From: Thiohalorhabdus sp. Cl-TMA
GTDB lineage: Bacteria; Pseudomonadota; Gammaproteobacteria; Thiohalorhabdales; Thiohalorhabdaceae
Reading direction: 5' to 3'
Assembly: GCF_041821045.1 (NCBI RefSeq)
Contig: NZ_JBGUAW010000008.1
Coordinates: 124,001 to 188,000 of the forward strand
Length of the DNA stretch: 64,000 nt
Positions 1 through 16,663 of this stretch are shown in pieces. The notes under the pieces are model-generated. The model worked only from the letters and a program-made list of their open reading frames with translations, was not told the origin of the DNA and did no database searches. Position 1 is the stretch's first letter. Each line of letters begins with the position of its first letter. The translations under genes were made by a program, and so were the position numbers.

Positions 1-733
1 TCCCGACAAACTCGTCCGCCTTCAGGGAGGCGCCGCCGATCAGGCCGCCGTCAATGTCCTCCTGGGCCATCAGATCCGGGGCGGAGGCGGCCTTCATGGA
101 ACCTCCGTACAGGATCTTCAGGGATTGCCCCGTGACCGGATAGCCCTCCTTGACCTGCCCGCGGATCAGGGCGTGCATCTCCTGAGCCTGCTCCGGGGTG
201 GCAGTCCGGCCGGTACCGATGGCCCACACCGGCTCGTAGGCGATCACCGCGTCCCGGAAGGCGTCCTCCTTGCCATCCCCGAGAACGGCCTCCACCTGCT
301 CGCGAACCACCTGCTCCGCCTTGCCGGCGTCGCGCTCCGCCTCGGTCTCGCCCACGCAGAGAATCGGGATGAGGCCGTTGCGCTTAGCCGCATAGAACTT
401 CTCGGCAACCAGCTCGTTGCTTTCGCTGAAGTACTCGCGACGCTCCGAGTGGCCGACCACCACATAGGTGCAGCCCAAGTCCTTGAGGAGCGGTCCGGCC
501 ACTTCACCGGTGAAGGCGCCGCTGTCCTCCTGATGGAGGTTCTGCGCGCCCCAGGCGACGGGGGAGCCCTGCACCGCACCGGCTACGCGATCGATCAACG
601 GGAAAGGCGGGCAGATCCCGGAGCCGACGTGCTCCCAATCCACCTCCGCCTCGGCGATCGCCCGGGCCAGATCTTCGGCCTCGCCCACGCGACCGTTCAT
701 TTTCCAGTTGCCGACCACTAACGGCTGGCGCAT
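1..733 (-). CDS. tpiA: Triosephosphate isomerase (3' end cut by window edge)
   Basis: This enzyme interconverts dihydroxyacetone phosphate and glyceraldehyde 3-phosphate in cytosolic glycolysis and gluconeogenesis. The translation starts MRQPLVVGNWKMNG, with the substrate-binding N and K of the NWKMN motif. It carries the electrophile histidine in VVGHSERR and the catalytic glutamate in AYEPVWAIGTG, followed by the phosphate-binding ILYGGS loop. About 244 codons are visible, against roughly 250 for the family, so only the last few residues are missing. The ATG at 733 has a GGAGG-type ribosome site just upstream. It is the last visible gene of the minus-strand series ftsH-folP-glmM-tpiA; in many gammaproteobacteria secG and nuo genes follow, but that lies outside the window. 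Confidence 0.97.
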   Translation of the reverse strand, partial: MRQPLVVGNWKMNGRVGEAEDLARAIAEAEVDWEHVGSGICPPFPLIDRVAGAVQGSPVAWGAQNLHQEDSGAFTGEVAGPLLKDLGCTYVVVGHSERREYFSESNELVAEKFYAAKRNGLIPILCVGETEAERDAGKAEQVVREQVEAVLGDGKEDAFRDAVIAYEPVWAIGTGRTATPEQAQEMHALIRGQVKEGYPVTGQSLKILYGGSMKAASAPDLMAQEDIDGGLIGGASLKADEFVG

Positions 734-903
734 GCCTCCCTCCTCGGTAATCCTGTCGGAAAACGAGCCATCTTAGCCGTGCGGGAACGCAGGGTCAACG
801 AAGACCCGGATTACAGGCGGGGAAATGCCATTCACTGGCCGAAAGAGGGAAATGGCGGTCCCTGCGAGCTATATCCTCCAGGGGCCGTAGCCCGCCTGGG
901 TGA

Positions 904-925
904 CCGCCCCGCCACCGCGGGGCGG
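904..925. terminator. Perfect 9-bp GC hairpin between glmM and tpiA
   Basis: A 9-bp perfect inverted repeat (904-912 and 917-925) with a CACC loop lies about 40 bp downstream of the glmM stop. No T-run follows on the minus strand, so it is not a canonical intrinsic terminator. It may stabilise the glmM 3' end or reduce read-through into tpiA. The rest of the 230-bp gap (734-962) shows nothing else that I recognise. Confidence 0.4.
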
Positions 926-962
926 CATGCCGTTCGGACGCCGGAATCCCGGGAAGCCGGCT

Positions 963-2324
963 TCAGGCCTGGGCGGTTGCCACCTCCGCACGCACCACTT
1001 CGGCGATACGCTCCGCCAGCGCGTGGGTACCGGGCTCATCTCGGCCTTCCACCATCACCCGTACCTTGGGCTCCGTGCCGGAATTGCGCACCACGACCCG
1101 GCCCTCCTCGCCCAGCTCGGCTTCCACCTGGCGGATCACTTCCGCCACGGCCGGAAACTCCCCGATATCGCGCTGCTCGGGCAGGCGGATGCTTACCTGC
1201 GCCTGCGGGAAATAGCGCAGATCCGCTACCGCCTGATCCAGCGGCTGACCCGAGTGGGCCAGCTCTGCGAGCACCATCAGCGCAGTCACGATACCGTCGC
1301 CGGTGGTATTCCGGGTCAGGCACATGACGTGCCCGGAGGGCTCTCCTCCGAGAATCCAGCCGTGCTCCCGGAGCATCTGGAAGACGTGACGGTCTCCCAC
1401 GGGTGCGCGCTCGAAGGGGATTTCCGCTCCCGCCAGGCCCTGCTCCAGCCCCAGATTCGACATGATCGTCCCGACCACGCCGCCATCCAGCTCGCCGCGC
1501 TTCTTCATCTCCAGCGCGGCCAGATAGAGGACACCGTCACCGTCCACGATCCGTCCCCGGGAGTCGGCGAACACCACGCGGTCCCCGTCGCCGTCGAAGG
1601 CCATTCCGGCGTCCGCCTCCCGCGCCACCACCTCCGCGGCCATGGTGTCGGGATGCATGGAGCCCACGTCCTCATTGATATTGAAACCGTCCGGTCGAGC
1701 GCCCACCTCGATCACCTCGGCGCCAAGCTCCCGAAACACCTGGGGAGCCACCCGGTAGGTGGCGCCATGGGCACAGTCCACCACCAGCCGCATGCCCTCC
1801 AGAGTCAGATCCTTGGGGAAGGTGTGCTTGCAGAACTCGATGTAGCGCCCGGCGGCATCCTCCACCCGTGTGGCCTTGCCAAGCTTGGCCGGCTCGGCGG
1901 TCAGAAGGGGGTCCGCCATCCGGCTCTCGATGGCCGCTTCCACGTCATCAGCCAGCTTACAGCCGTCCGGACCGAAGAGCTTGATTCCGTTGTCCGCGAA
2001 GGGGTTGTGGGAAGCAGAGATGACCACGCCGGCATCGGCGCGCAGGGCCCGGGTCAGGTAGGCAATGCCCGGGGTGGGCATGGGGCCAATGAGCAGGACA
2101 TCCACGCCCGCGGCGGCGAGCCCCGCCTCCAGCGCCGATTCCAGCAGGTAGCCCGATACGCGGGTATCCTTGCCGATCACCACCCTGGGATGGTCGCCGT
2201 TGTCCCCGGCGAGCACCCGCCCGGCCGCCCAACCGAGCTTCAGTACCTGGTCCGGGGTGATGGGCCATTCACCCACCTGTCCCCGCACCCCGTCCGTGCC
2301 GAAGAAGGTACGCTTTCCGCTCAA
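963..2324 (-). CDS. glmM: Phosphoglucosamine mutase
   Basis: GlmM converts glucosamine 6-phosphate to glucosamine 1-phosphate, feeding UDP-GlcNAc synthesis for peptidoglycan and lipopolysaccharide. The 453-residue protein has the family length (E. coli 445). It begins with KRTFFGTDGVRG, carries the phosphoserine loop VVISASHNPFADNG near residue 100, the metal-binding DGDGDR motif near 240, the sugar-binding GGEPSGH motif near 325, and the C-terminal phosphate-binding VRNSGTEPKVRVMVEG. It lies about 90 bp downstream of folP on the same strand, the conserved folP-glmM pairing of gammaproteobacteria, and is probably co-transcribed with it. All key residues are present. Confidence 0.97.
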   Translation of the reverse strand: MSGKRTFFGTDGVRGQVGEWPITPDQVLKLGWAAGRVLAGDNGDHPRVVIGKDTRVSGYLLESALEAGLAAAGVDVLLIGPMPTPGIAYLTRALRADAGVVISASHNPFADNGIKLFGPDGCKLADDVEAAIESRMADPLLTAEPAKLGKATRVEDAAGRYIEFCKHTFPKDLTLEGMRLVVDCAHGATYRVAPQVFRELGAEVIEVGARPDGFNINEDVGSMHPDTMAAEVVAREADAGMAFDGDGDRVVFADSRGRIVDGDGVLYLAALEMKKRGELDGGVVGTIMSNLGLEQGLAGAEIPFERAPVGDRHVFQMLREHGWILGGEPSGHVMCLTRNTTGDGIVTALMVLAELAHSGQPLDQAVADLRYFPQAQVSIRLPEQRDIGEFPAVAEVIRQVEAELGEEGRVVVRNSGTEPKVRVMVEGRDEPGTHALAERIAEVVRAEVATAQA

Positions 2325-2414
2325 GCCTTTCTCCCTAACTGACTAGCCGCCTGTTCGGCGGCGTTCCGGGGTACAGCCACCCCCTTTACGGCCACCGGCC
2401 CGGAACGGGTCTGT

Positions 2415-3257
2415 TCAGGGCCGGCGCCCCCGTTTCAAGAGCTCGGTCATTCGGACGACATCATACATGGCCTGCACATCGTGCACGCGCACGATGTCCG
2501 CCCCGTGTGTCACCGACCAAGCCACCAGCGCCGCATCGAAATAAGTCCGCTCGTGGACCGCCCGGTCGAAGAGCTTACCGGTCAAGGATTTCCGGCTGGT
2601 TCCCACCAGGAGGGGACGGCCCAGCTCGGCAAAATTTTCCAGTGCGTGCATGAGCGCTAGGTTGTGCTCCACGGTCTTGCCGAAGCCGATCCCTGGATCC
2701 ACCAAGATATTATCGGCTTTTATCCCGGCCTGCTGACAATGCTCCATGCGCTTAGCCAGATACGTCTTCACCTCCGACACCACGTCCTCGTACCGGGGAT
2801 CATCCTGCATGGTTTCGGGGGTACCCTGCATATGCATAAGGCATACCGGAACATCGAGCTCCACCGCAGCCGACACGGAATCCGGATCGTGCTCGAGGGC
2901 CGAGACATCATTGATCAGGGTCGCCCCCGCGGCCACCGCCTCCCGCATCACCGCCGCCTTGCGGGTATCCACCGAAACCGGGACACCCAGTCCGGCGACC
3001 GCCTCCACGGCGGGAATCACGCGATCCAGCTCCTCCTGCACGGGAACTTCCGTGGCCCCCGGACGCGTGGACTCGCCGCCCACGTCCAGGATGTCCGCTC
3101 CCGCCTCCACGAGACTGCGGGCATGCGCCGCCGCGCCCTCGCGGTCCGCATAGCGGCCGCCGTCACTGAACGAATCCGGGGTAACGTTCACGATCCCCAT
3201 GATCCGGGGCCGCTCCAGATCCAGGGTCAGGTCCTTGAAACGCAGCTCCCTGGCCAT
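2415..3257 (-). CDS. folP: Dihydropteroate synthase
   Basis: FolP condenses p-aminobenzoate with the pterin pyrophosphate to make 7,8-dihydropteroate in folate synthesis; it is the sulfonamide target. The 280-residue TIM-barrel protein shows the family signatures IMGIVNVTPDSFSDGG (pterin/pyrophosphate loop), ILDVGGESTRPGA, LINDVSAL, ILVDPGIGFGKT and LLVGTSRKS. The ATG at 3257 is preceded by an AAGGAGAGAGG-like ribosome site. It lies between the ftsH terminator and glmM, so the sequence suggests a folP-glmM transcription unit that starts after ftsH. Confidence 0.97.
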   Translation of the reverse strand: MARELRFKDLTLDLERPRIMGIVNVTPDSFSDGGRYADREGAAAHARSLVEAGADILDVGGESTRPGATEVPVQEELDRVIPAVEAVAGLGVPVSVDTRKAAVMREAVAAGATLINDVSALEHDPDSVSAAVELDVPVCLMHMQGTPETMQDDPRYEDVVSEVKTYLAKRMEHCQQAGIKADNILVDPGIGFGKTVEHNLALMHALENFAELGRPLLVGTSRKSLTGKLFDRAVHERTYFDAALVAWSVTHGADIVRVHDVQAMYDVVRMTELLKRGRRP

Positions 3258-3313
3258 GCCTCTCTCCTTGTGGTTCAGCCCAACGCCTCCATGACGCCGG
3301 ACTCAATAGGTAC

Positions 3314-3348
3314 AAAAAAAGCGCGAACCGAGCAAGTCGGTTCGCGCT
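3314..3348 (-). terminator. Strong intrinsic terminator after ftsH
   Basis: A perfect 12-bp inverted repeat (3320-3331 with 3337-3348, 5-nt loop) is followed on the minus strand by seven T residues. It sits about 20 bp past the ftsH stop and separates rlmE-ftsH from folP-glmM. Confidence 0.92.
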
Positions 3349-3370
3349 AACCGGGACATAGAGGACCGGG

Positions 3371-5290
<1,920 letters not shown>

Positions 5291-5456
5291 AATCGCTCCT
5301 CGTCCGATCGCCGGCGCGGGACAGCCCGCATTGGTCAATCAGCCGCACGTTCACTCTAGGATCAGCCGCCGACGGATGCAATGACCCGCCCGGCGCAACT
5401 TCAAGGTGCTGAAGGCAAAAATTTCTTATTACGACCTGAGACCGCTGGCTGGCGGC

Positions 5457-6071
5457 TCAGTTTCCCGAGAACCCGCGAGCCACCAGATATTGCTCGGAGC
5501 TTTCCCCCCGCGAAGCCTCCGGCTTGCGGGCGGCGACGCTCCGGAATTCCGCCCGCAGCGCGCGCAAAAGCTCCTCGAAGCCCTCCCCCTGGAAGGCCTT
5601 CATGACCAGGGCCCCTCCCGGCCGCAGGACCTCGCGGGCCAGCTCCAGGGCCAGCTCGCACAATTCCATGGCCCGGGCCTGATCGGCAACCTTGATCCCG
5701 GAAAGCTCGGGGGCCATATCCGACAGAACCACATCCACCGGCCTCCCGGCAATCTTCGTCCGCAGCGCGGCGAGCCCCTCGTCGGTGGCGAAGTCCTCCC
5801 GGATTATCGTTGCCCCGGGAACGGAATCCATGGGCAGCCGGTCGATCCCGATCACCGTGCCGCCGTCGCCGAGCCGTTCCACGGCCACCTGCATCCAGCC
5901 CCCGGGTGCGGCCCCGAGATCCACGACCACCGAACCGGGTGTCAGGAAGCGGTCCCGGTCATCGATCTGCGTCAGCTTGAACGCCGCCCGGCTCCGGTAT
6001 CCCGCCCGCCGGGCTTCCGCCACGTAGGGATCCGCGGCCTGGCGGCGCTGCCAGCGATTGCTCTTCCCCAA
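5457..6071 (-). CDS. rlmE: 23S rRNA (uridine-2552-2'-O)-methyltransferase RlmE (FtsJ)
   Basis: RlmE methylates the ribose of U2552 in the 23S rRNA A-loop late in large-subunit assembly. The 204-residue protein has the usual length. It contains the SAM-binding motif VVDLGAAPGGWMQVA near residue 50, DVVLSDMAPELSG near 120 and VMKAFQGEG near 160, giving the K-D-K-E catalytic set (first K in RAAFKL near residue 34). The start is a TTG at 6071 with GAGG eight bases upstream, matching the family N-terminus GKSNRWQRRQ. It precedes ftsH on the same strand, the classic ftsJ-ftsH pair, which is heat-inducible in E. coli. Confidence 0.95.
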   Translation of the reverse strand: MGKSNRWQRRQAADPYVAEARRAGYRSRAAFKLTQIDDRDRFLTPGSVVVDLGAAPGGWMQVAVERLGDGGTVIGIDRLPMDSVPGATIIREDFATDEGLAALRTKIAGRPVDVVLSDMAPELSGIKVADQARAMELCELALELAREVLRPGGALVMKAFQGEGFEELLRALRAEFRSVAARKPEASRGESSEQYLVARGFSGN

Positions 6072-6116
6072 GCGGAGCGCCTCTTTATATTGGGAGGTAC
6101 CGGACCGGATGCTATC

Positions 6117-6341
6117 CTACCGGACCTCGGCGGCCCCCCGCACCGCCCTGCGGGTCCGCCAGATCACCCAGCCGCCGGCGGCCACGCCGTACAGGCCCAG
6201 GGCCAGCGCCTGGCCGATCCCGGTCAGCAGCACTGTCACCACCAGACTGTAGAAGGGCATCCCCACCAGAAGGGCGGCGGCCTGCATCTTCACCCGGCCC
6301 AGCGCGTAATCCAGGTCGGAATCGGAGGTGGACATGTTCAT
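6117..6341 (-). CDS. Small two-helix membrane protein of unknown function
   Basis: I do not recognise this 74-residue protein. It starts MNMSTSDSDLDYALGRVKMQ and then has two hydrophobic segments, roughly residues 21-40 and 43-60, joined by a very short glycine turn. An arginine-rich tail (WRTRRAVRGAAEVR) suggests the C-terminus is cytoplasmic. It lies upstream of rlmE in the same direction, with 45 bp between stop and TTG start, and only 12 bp from the divergent yhbY start. It could be the first gene of the rlmE-ftsH operon. Base composition looks like its neighbours. A chance reading frame is possible, but the hydrophobic pattern and tight packing support a real gene. Confidence 0.55.
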   Translation of the reverse strand: MNMSTSDSDLDYALGRVKMQAAALLVGMPFYSLVVTVLLTGIGQALALGLYGVAAGGWVIWRTRRAVRGAAEVR

Positions 6342-6353
6342 CGCGAGGTTCTC

Positions 6354-6650
6354 ATGGCATTGACCAACAAACAACGCAGCTTTCTGAAGGGCAAAGCCCA
6401 TTCGCTGCACCCGGTGGTCCAGCTCGGCGAGGCGGGCCTCACGGAGGCGGTTACCGCGGCAACCGACGAGGCCCTGGCCCACCACGAGCTGATCAAGGTC
6501 CGCTTCCAACAAGGCGACCGCGAGGAGCGACGCGCCCTGGCAAAGGACATCTGCGACCGGACGGGCGCCGATTTGGTGCAGGAGATCGGTCGCATGGCCG
6601 TCCTTTTCCGGCCCGCCGAGGAACCGCAGATCCAACTTCCGGCAACCTGA
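6354..6650 (+). CDS. yhbY: Ribosome assembly RNA-binding protein YhbY (CRM domain)
   Basis: YhbY is a small CRM-domain RNA-binding protein associated with pre-50S ribosomal particles. The 98-residue translation from the ATG at 6354 matches the family length (E. coli 97) and shows the conserved LTNKQRSFLKGKAHSLHPVVQLGEAGLTEAV start, including the GxxG-like loop, and the central HELIKVR. It runs opposite to greA and rlmE; divergence from rlmE and the yhbY-greA convergence are usual in gammaproteobacteria. The start is set by homology, because an open frame continues far upstream through rlmE antisense sequence. Confidence 0.93.
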   Translation: MALTNKQRSFLKGKAHSLHPVVQLGEAGLTEAVTAATDEALAHHELIKVRFQQGDREERRALAKDICDRTGADLVQEIGRMAVLFRPAEEPQIQLPAT

Positions 6651-6664
6651 TCCCCCTCAAGCCA

Positions 6665-6684
6665 CCGGGGAGAAGCCTCCCCGG
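6665..6684. terminator. Hairpin between convergent yhbY and greA
   Basis: An 8-bp perfect stem (6665-6672 with 6677-6684) and AAGC tetraloop lies in the 54-bp gap between the two convergent stops. There is no T-run on either side, so it is at best a weak or factor-assisted bidirectional terminator. Confidence 0.45.
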
Positions 6685-6704
6685 CGGAGGGCGACCATCC
6701 GCCC

Positions 6705-7177
6705 CTACTTGTACTCGATCTCCACCACCTCGTAGGTGCGCGTTCCGCCCGGGGCCTGCACGTCCACCACCTCCCCCTCGCCGCGGCCGATGAGCGCCCG
6801 GGCGATTGGCGCGTTGATGCTGATCTTGTTCTGCTTGATGTCGGCTTCTTCGTCACCGACGATCTGATACTGCACTTCCTTGCCGCTCTCGTCGTCCACC
6901 AGGGAAACCGTCGCCCCGAAGGCCACGGTCTCCATGTTGATCTCGGCCGGATCGATGACCTGGGCCCGGGCGATCTTGTCCTCAAGCTCCCGGATGCGGG
7001 CCTCGACGAAGGCCTGCTGCTCCTTGGCGGCATCATACTCGGCGTTCTCGGAAAGATCGCCATGCTCCCGGGCGGTGGCGATAGCCTCGACCACGCGGGG
7101 ACGCTCTTCGTGCTTGAGCCGTTGCAGCTCGTCCTTGAGCTGCTGCGCCCCTTGCTTGGTCATGGGAACCTGTTCGC

Positions 7178-7181
<4 letters not shown>
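6705..7181 (-). CDS. greA: Transcription elongation factor GreA
   Basis: GreA enters the RNA polymerase secondary channel and stimulates cleavage of backtracked transcripts. The 158-residue protein has the standard length. The N-terminal coiled coil (residues 1-75) ends in a tip with the family signature [17 protein letters not shown], whose acidic residues are needed for cleavage. The C-terminal domain contains [21 protein letters not shown] and the [12 protein letters not shown] motif. Its ATG overlaps the carB stop by four bases (ATGA), so it is translationally coupled to carB in the carAB-greA operon typical of this class. Confidence 0.97.
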
Positions 7182-10420
<3,239 letters not shown>

Positions 10421-10471
10421 TCGGGCGCTACTCGGCGTCAGGGGAGCGGAAAGGATGCGAAAAGAGGCCCC

Positions 10472-11647
10472 TCAGGCCTCGCGACGCACGGGGCCAGCCG
10501 GCTCTTCGCCCCGATACTCCCGGATGAGAGCGAGGAATTGGTCGAACAGGTACTGGGAATCGTGGGGACCCGGGCTGGCCTCCGGGTGGTACTGCACCGA
10601 AAAGGCCGGTCGGCTGCGGTGCCGTACCCCTTCCAGCGTGCCGTCGAACAGGGAGGTATGGGTTACCTCCAGGGCCTCCGGCAGCGAGTCGCCGTCGATG
10701 GCGAAGCCGTGGTTCTGAGCGGTGATCTCCACCCGACCGGATTCGTGATTCTTTACCGGATGGTTGCCGCCACGGTGGCCGAATTTCAGCTTCTCGGAGC
10801 GGGCGCCTTCCGCGAGACACAGGAGCTGGTGGCCCAGGCAGATCCCGAAGATCGGGACCCCGGAGGCCAGGAGCTGGCGCAACGCCTCCACCGCATAGGT
10901 AACCGGCTCGGGATCGCCCGGCCCGTTGGACAGGAAAATTCCGTCGGGATCGGCGGCCAGCACCTCTTCCGCGGTAACCGTCCCGGGCATCACGGTCACG
11001 CGGCAGCCGCGATCCACCAGCAGCCGCAGGATATTCTGCTTGCAGCCGTAATCGAGAGCCACCACGTGGAAGGGCAGATCGTCGGGCTGCTTGGGCGCCG
11101 GCAGGCCGCCCTGATCGAGGCTCCACGTCCCCTGGGTAAGGCTGTAGCTGTGGGGCGTGCTCACCTCCCCCGCTAGGTCCAGGCCGGTAAGCCCGTGGAA
11201 GCCCCGGGCTTCGGCGACCAGGGCCTCCGCATCGAGGTCCTCCCCCGCGGCCACCACCCCGCGCATGGCGCCCTGATCGCGCAGATGGGTGACCAGCTTA
11301 CGGGTATCGATGCCCGCGATGGCCACCACATCGTTGCGGCACAGGTAGTCGGTAAGCCCCTCGGCGGCCCGCCAGCTGCTGGTTTGCATCGGAAGATCCC
11401 GGATGACCAGCCCGGATGCGAACACCTCCCGGCTCTCGTCATCCTCCGGGTTGGCCCCGGTGCTTCCGATATGCGTATAGGTCAGCGTAACGATCTGGCG
11501 GGCATACGAGGGGTCCGTGAGGATCTCCTGATACCCCGTCATGGAGGTATTGAAGCAAACCTCCCCTACCTGCCGGCCGGGTACCCCGATTGAATACCCG
11601 TCAAAGATGGTCCCGTCTTCCAGGGCCAGGATGGCTGGTCCACTCAC
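10472..11647 (-). CDS. carA: Carbamoyl-phosphate synthase, small (glutaminase) subunit
   Basis: CarA hydrolyses glutamine and channels ammonia to CarB. I prefer the GTG at 11647 as start: GGGGGA lies four to five bases upstream and the protein then begins [14 protein letters not shown] like the family, giving 391 residues (E. coli 382). A longer frame opening at 11719 adds 24 unconserved residues. The N-terminal CarA domain is followed by a class I glutamine amidotransferase domain with the nucleophile cysteine in [11 protein letters not shown] and the His/Glu pair in [14 protein letters not shown]. It heads carAB-greA and lies about 200 bp downstream of dapB, past a terminator. Confidence 0.96.
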   Translation of the reverse strand: MSGPAILALEDGTIFDGYSIGVPGRQVGEVCFNTSMTGYQEILTDPSYARQIVTLTYTHIGSTGANPEDDESREVFASGLVIRDLPMQTSSWRAAEGLTDYLCRNDVVAIAGIDTRKLVTHLRDQGAMRGVVAAGEDLDAEALVAEARGFHGLTGLDLAGEVSTPHSYSLTQGTWSLDQGGLPAPKQPDDLPFHVVALDYGCKQNILRLLVDRGCRVTVMPGTVTAEEVLAADPDGIFLSNGPGDPEPVTYAVEALRQLLASGVPIFGICLGHQLLCLAEGARSEKLKFGHRGGNHPVKNHESGRVEITAQNHGFAIDGDSLPEALEVTHTSLFDGTLEGVRHRSRPAFSVQYHPEASPGPHDSQYLFDQFLALIREYRGEEPAGPVRREA

Positions 11648-11718
11648 CACATCCCCCAACGAAGTTGCGATCGGGAAAAACTGGAGTCCGGGGGCAGGCC
11701 CCGCGTCGTCCGGACACA

Positions 11719-11750
11719 CAAAAGCGGGAGGCTGGGCTCCCGCGTTTTAT
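11719..11750. terminator. Bidirectional-looking terminator between dapB and carA
   Basis: A 7-bp stem (11724-11730 with 11737-11743) is followed by TTTT on the minus strand and by GTTTTATT on the plus strand. On the minus strand it ends dapB transcription just before the carA leader; attenuation of carAB is a less likely reading. Between here and dapB two further small palindromes are visible (stems near 11781-11796, and 11815-11820 with 11826-11831). Confidence 0.75.
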
Positions 11751-11849
11751 TCCCGGCCCGGCGTTCAGATCGGACCGGCAGCCCGCTAAAGCGGGCGGCA
11801 CCTTGCTTTTTCGCTTAGCCGTACAGGCTAATGCGGTCCGATACGGCTG

Positions 11850-12656
<807 letters not shown>

Positions 12657-12689
12657 CTACCCTTTCAGGTTCCGAAGCGCGCGCCTCGA

Positions 12690-13820
12690 TCAGGACGCCA
12701 GGCGGTCGAGGAAGTCGCGCACCTTATCCCACCAGGACTTGCTGTGCGGATGGGAGCCGTTCTGCTTCCCGGCCTCCTCCTCCAGCTCCCGCAGCAGCTC
12801 CTTCTGGCGGTTGTTGAGGTTCACGGGGGTCTCCACCTTCACGGTGCAGAGCAGATCCCCGGGCCGGGAGGAACGGACCCCCTGGATACCCTTGCCGCGC
12901 AGTCGGAAGGTCTTGCCGGACTGGGTGCCCCCGGGCACCTTCATCTTGGCCTCGCCCTCCAGAGTGGGGACGGTGACCTGATCGCCGAGCGCGGCCTGGG
13001 TGATACTGATGGGCACCTCGCAGCGCAGGTCGTCACCTTCCCGTTCGAAGATGGGGTGCGGCTTGATGCGCACTTCCACGAACAGGTCGCCGCGCGGGCC
13101 GCCGTTCTCGCCCGGCTCGCCCTCGCCGGAAAGGCGGATGCGATCGCCGCTGTCCACCCCGGCCGGGATGTTCACCTCCAGGCTCTTCTCCTGGCGCTGG
13201 AAGCCGGTGCCGCGGCAATCCGTGCAGGGCTGTTCGATCTTGACCCCCTCGCCGCCGCAATCCGGGCACGGCTGGGTGACCGAGAAGAAGCCCTGCTGCA
13301 TTCGCACCTGCCCCATGCCGCCGCAGGTGGAGCACTTGCTCTTGGAGGTTCCCGGCTTGGCGCCGGAGCCCTCGCAGGTATCGCATTTGACCTTGCTCGG
13401 CACCTTGATGGTGACCTCGGTGCCCCGGGCCGCCTCCTCCAGGGACAGATCCAGGGAATAGCGCAGGTCCGCGCCCCGGTAGGCCCGCTGCCGACCCCGG
13501 CCGCCGCCACCGAATATATCGCCGAAAATGTCGCCGAATATATCGCCGAAACCGCCGAACCCTTCGGCGCCGCCCCCGCCTCCGGCCGCGGCGCCTTCCA
13601 CGCCGGCGTGGCCGAAGCGGTCATAGGCAGCCCGCTTCTGCGAGTCCGACAGGACCTCGTAGGCCTCCTTGGCCTCCTTGAATTTCTCCTCGGCATCCTC
13701 GTCATCCGGATTGCGGTCCGGATGGTATTTCATGGCCAGACGCCGATAGGCCTTCTTGAGGTCTTCATCGGAGGCGTCCTGGCTGACTCCGAGGATCTCG
13801 TAATAATCCCGCTGAGCCAT
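12690..13820 (-). CDS. dnaJ: Chaperone DnaJ (Hsp40)
   Basis: DnaJ binds unfolded polypeptides and stimulates DnaK ATP hydrolysis. The 376-residue type I protein shows all domains in order: J domain with the HPD motif in [12 protein letters not shown] near residue 33, a Gly/Phe-rich linker (about 75-115), and a zinc-finger region with four repeats ([32 protein letters not shown], about 145-215). The C-terminal substrate-binding domains follow. It lies 92 bp downstream of dnaK and upstream of dapB. Confidence 0.98.
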   Translation of the reverse strand: MAQRDYYEILGVSQDASDEDLKKAYRRLAMKYHPDRNPDDEDAEEKFKEAKEAYEVLSDSQKRAAYDRFGHAGVEGAAAGGGGGAEGFGGFGDIFGDIFGDIFGGGGRGRQRAYRGADLRYSLDLSLEEAARGTEVTIKVPSKVKCDTCEGSGAKPGTSKSKCSTCGGMGQVRMQQGFFSVTQPCPDCGGEGVKIEQPCTDCRGTGFQRQEKSLEVNIPAGVDSGDRIRLSGEGEPGENGGPRGDLFVEVRIKPHPIFEREGDDLRCEVPISITQAALGDQVTVPTLEGEAKMKVPGGTQSGKTFRLRGKGIQGVRSSRPGDLLCTVKVETPVNLNNRQKELLRELEEEAGKQNGSHPHSKSWWDKVRDFLDRLAS

Positions 13821-13858
13821 GAAAGCCCTTTCCCGTTAATTCGGTTCCGTCTAATGGC

Positions 13859-13889
13859 AATCAGGCGCGGGGAGCCCCCACGCCTGATT
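13859..13889. terminator. Hairpin in the dnaK-dnaJ gap
   Basis: A 9-bp perfect inverted repeat (13859-13867 with 13881-13889), with further GC pairing possible inside the loop, lies between the dnaK stop and the dnaJ start. There is no T-run on the minus strand. It may be a processing or partial termination site that sets the DnaK:DnaJ ratio, rather than a full stop. Confidence 0.5.
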
Positions 13890-13912
13890 CCGGACGCTTG
13901 CGTGATGATACC

Positions 13913-15856
<1,944 letters not shown>

Positions 15857-15928
15857 GGCCTAATCCCCTTGGCTTGAATTCGGTAATACGGATTCGGTTT
15901 CGTGGATCGCGTGTCGATGCCGGGCCGC

Positions 15929-16543
15929 TTATTCGGAGTCCTGTTCCGCGTCGTCCTTCTGGGCGCTGTCCGGTCGGACGGAGACCTCCACCATGGCCGG
16001 CCGCACCAGGCGGCCGTTCAGCAGGTAGCCCTTCTGCATCACGGAGACCACCTGGTTGGGGTCACCCTCGGTCTCCACGGTGCTCATGGCCTGGTGGTAG
16101 TTGGGGTCGAAGGATTCCTCGACGGGATTGACCTCCTCGATGCCGTGCTTGGAAAGCACCTCATTGAACATATCGAGGGTCATACTGACGCCCTTGTGGA
16201 GCTTCTGCGCGCTGTCGGCTCCCTCCACTTCGACCTGGAGGGCCATCTCCAGGCTGTCCTTTACCGGAATCAGCTCCTTAAGGAAGCCCTCCAGGGCGAA
16301 CTTGCGGGCCTGCTCGGCATCCTTCTCCGCCCGCCGCCGCGCATTCTCTCCCTCGGCCCGGGCACGCAGGACCTGATCCCAGTAGTCGGAAGCGGTGGAT
16401 TCCAGCTCCTCCACCTTGCCTTCGAGCTCCTGGACGCGGGCCTTCAGCGTTTCCGGGTCGTCGGACGTCTCCTGGGTCTGCTGCTCCGTCTCCTGCTCGG
16501 GGACGTGCTCTTCACCCTCATTCTTTTGGCTGGAGTCAGTCAT
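15929..16543 (-). CDS. grpE: Nucleotide exchange factor GrpE
   Basis: GrpE releases ADP from DnaK and acts as a thermosensor. The 204-residue protein has a long acidic, glutamine-rich N-terminal coiled coil (residues 1-90). The conserved core follows, with ARAEGENARRRAEKD, KDSLEMAL and, in the C-terminal beta domain, FDPNYHQAMSTVE and LLNGRLVRPAMVEV. It is the first gene after the hrcA terminator, followed by dnaK after about 70 bp. The spacing and the upstream sigma32-like boxes suggest that grpE-dnaK-dnaJ form the heat-inducible unit. Confidence 0.97.
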   Translation of the reverse strand: MTDSSQKNEGEEHVPEQETEQQTQETSDDPETLKARVQELEGKVEELESTASDYWDQVLRARAEGENARRRAEKDAEQARKFALEGFLKELIPVKDSLEMALQVEVEGADSAQKLHKGVSMTLDMFNEVLSKHGIEEVNPVEESFDPNYHQAMSTVETEGDPNQVVSVMQKGYLLNGRLVRPAMVEVSVRPDSAQKDDAEQDSE

Positions 16544-16611
16544 GGCTCCCTCGTTGATCTAAGCACCGGTTAGGTTCAACCCCGAACCGCCATCCGGCGG
16601 GTTCCTGGATT

Positions 16612-16639
16612 AATTGGGGGCCCGGCTCCCGGGTTTCAA
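16612..16639 (-). promoter_or_regulatory. Putative sigma32 (heat-shock) promoter for grpE-dnaK-dnaJ
   Basis: On the minus strand TTGAAA (16639-16634) is followed after 14 bp by CCCCAATT (16619-16612). The RpoH consensus is CTTGAAA, a spacer of about 11-16, then CCCCATNT. The site lies after the hrcA terminator and about 70 bp upstream of the grpE start. The match is good but not perfect, and rpoH itself is not in the window. Confidence 0.65.
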
Positions 16640-16663
16640 CCGGGAAGGAAGAATTTTTTCACG

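Noticed and set aside
900-2342. Long frames antisense to known genes (for example opposite glmM, ftsH, dnaJ, dnaK, sufB, sufD, ugd and prkA)
   Set aside because: Their translations are histidine/glycine/leucine-rich mirrors of the real genes with no independent motifs. The strong codon bias of the real genes creates them.
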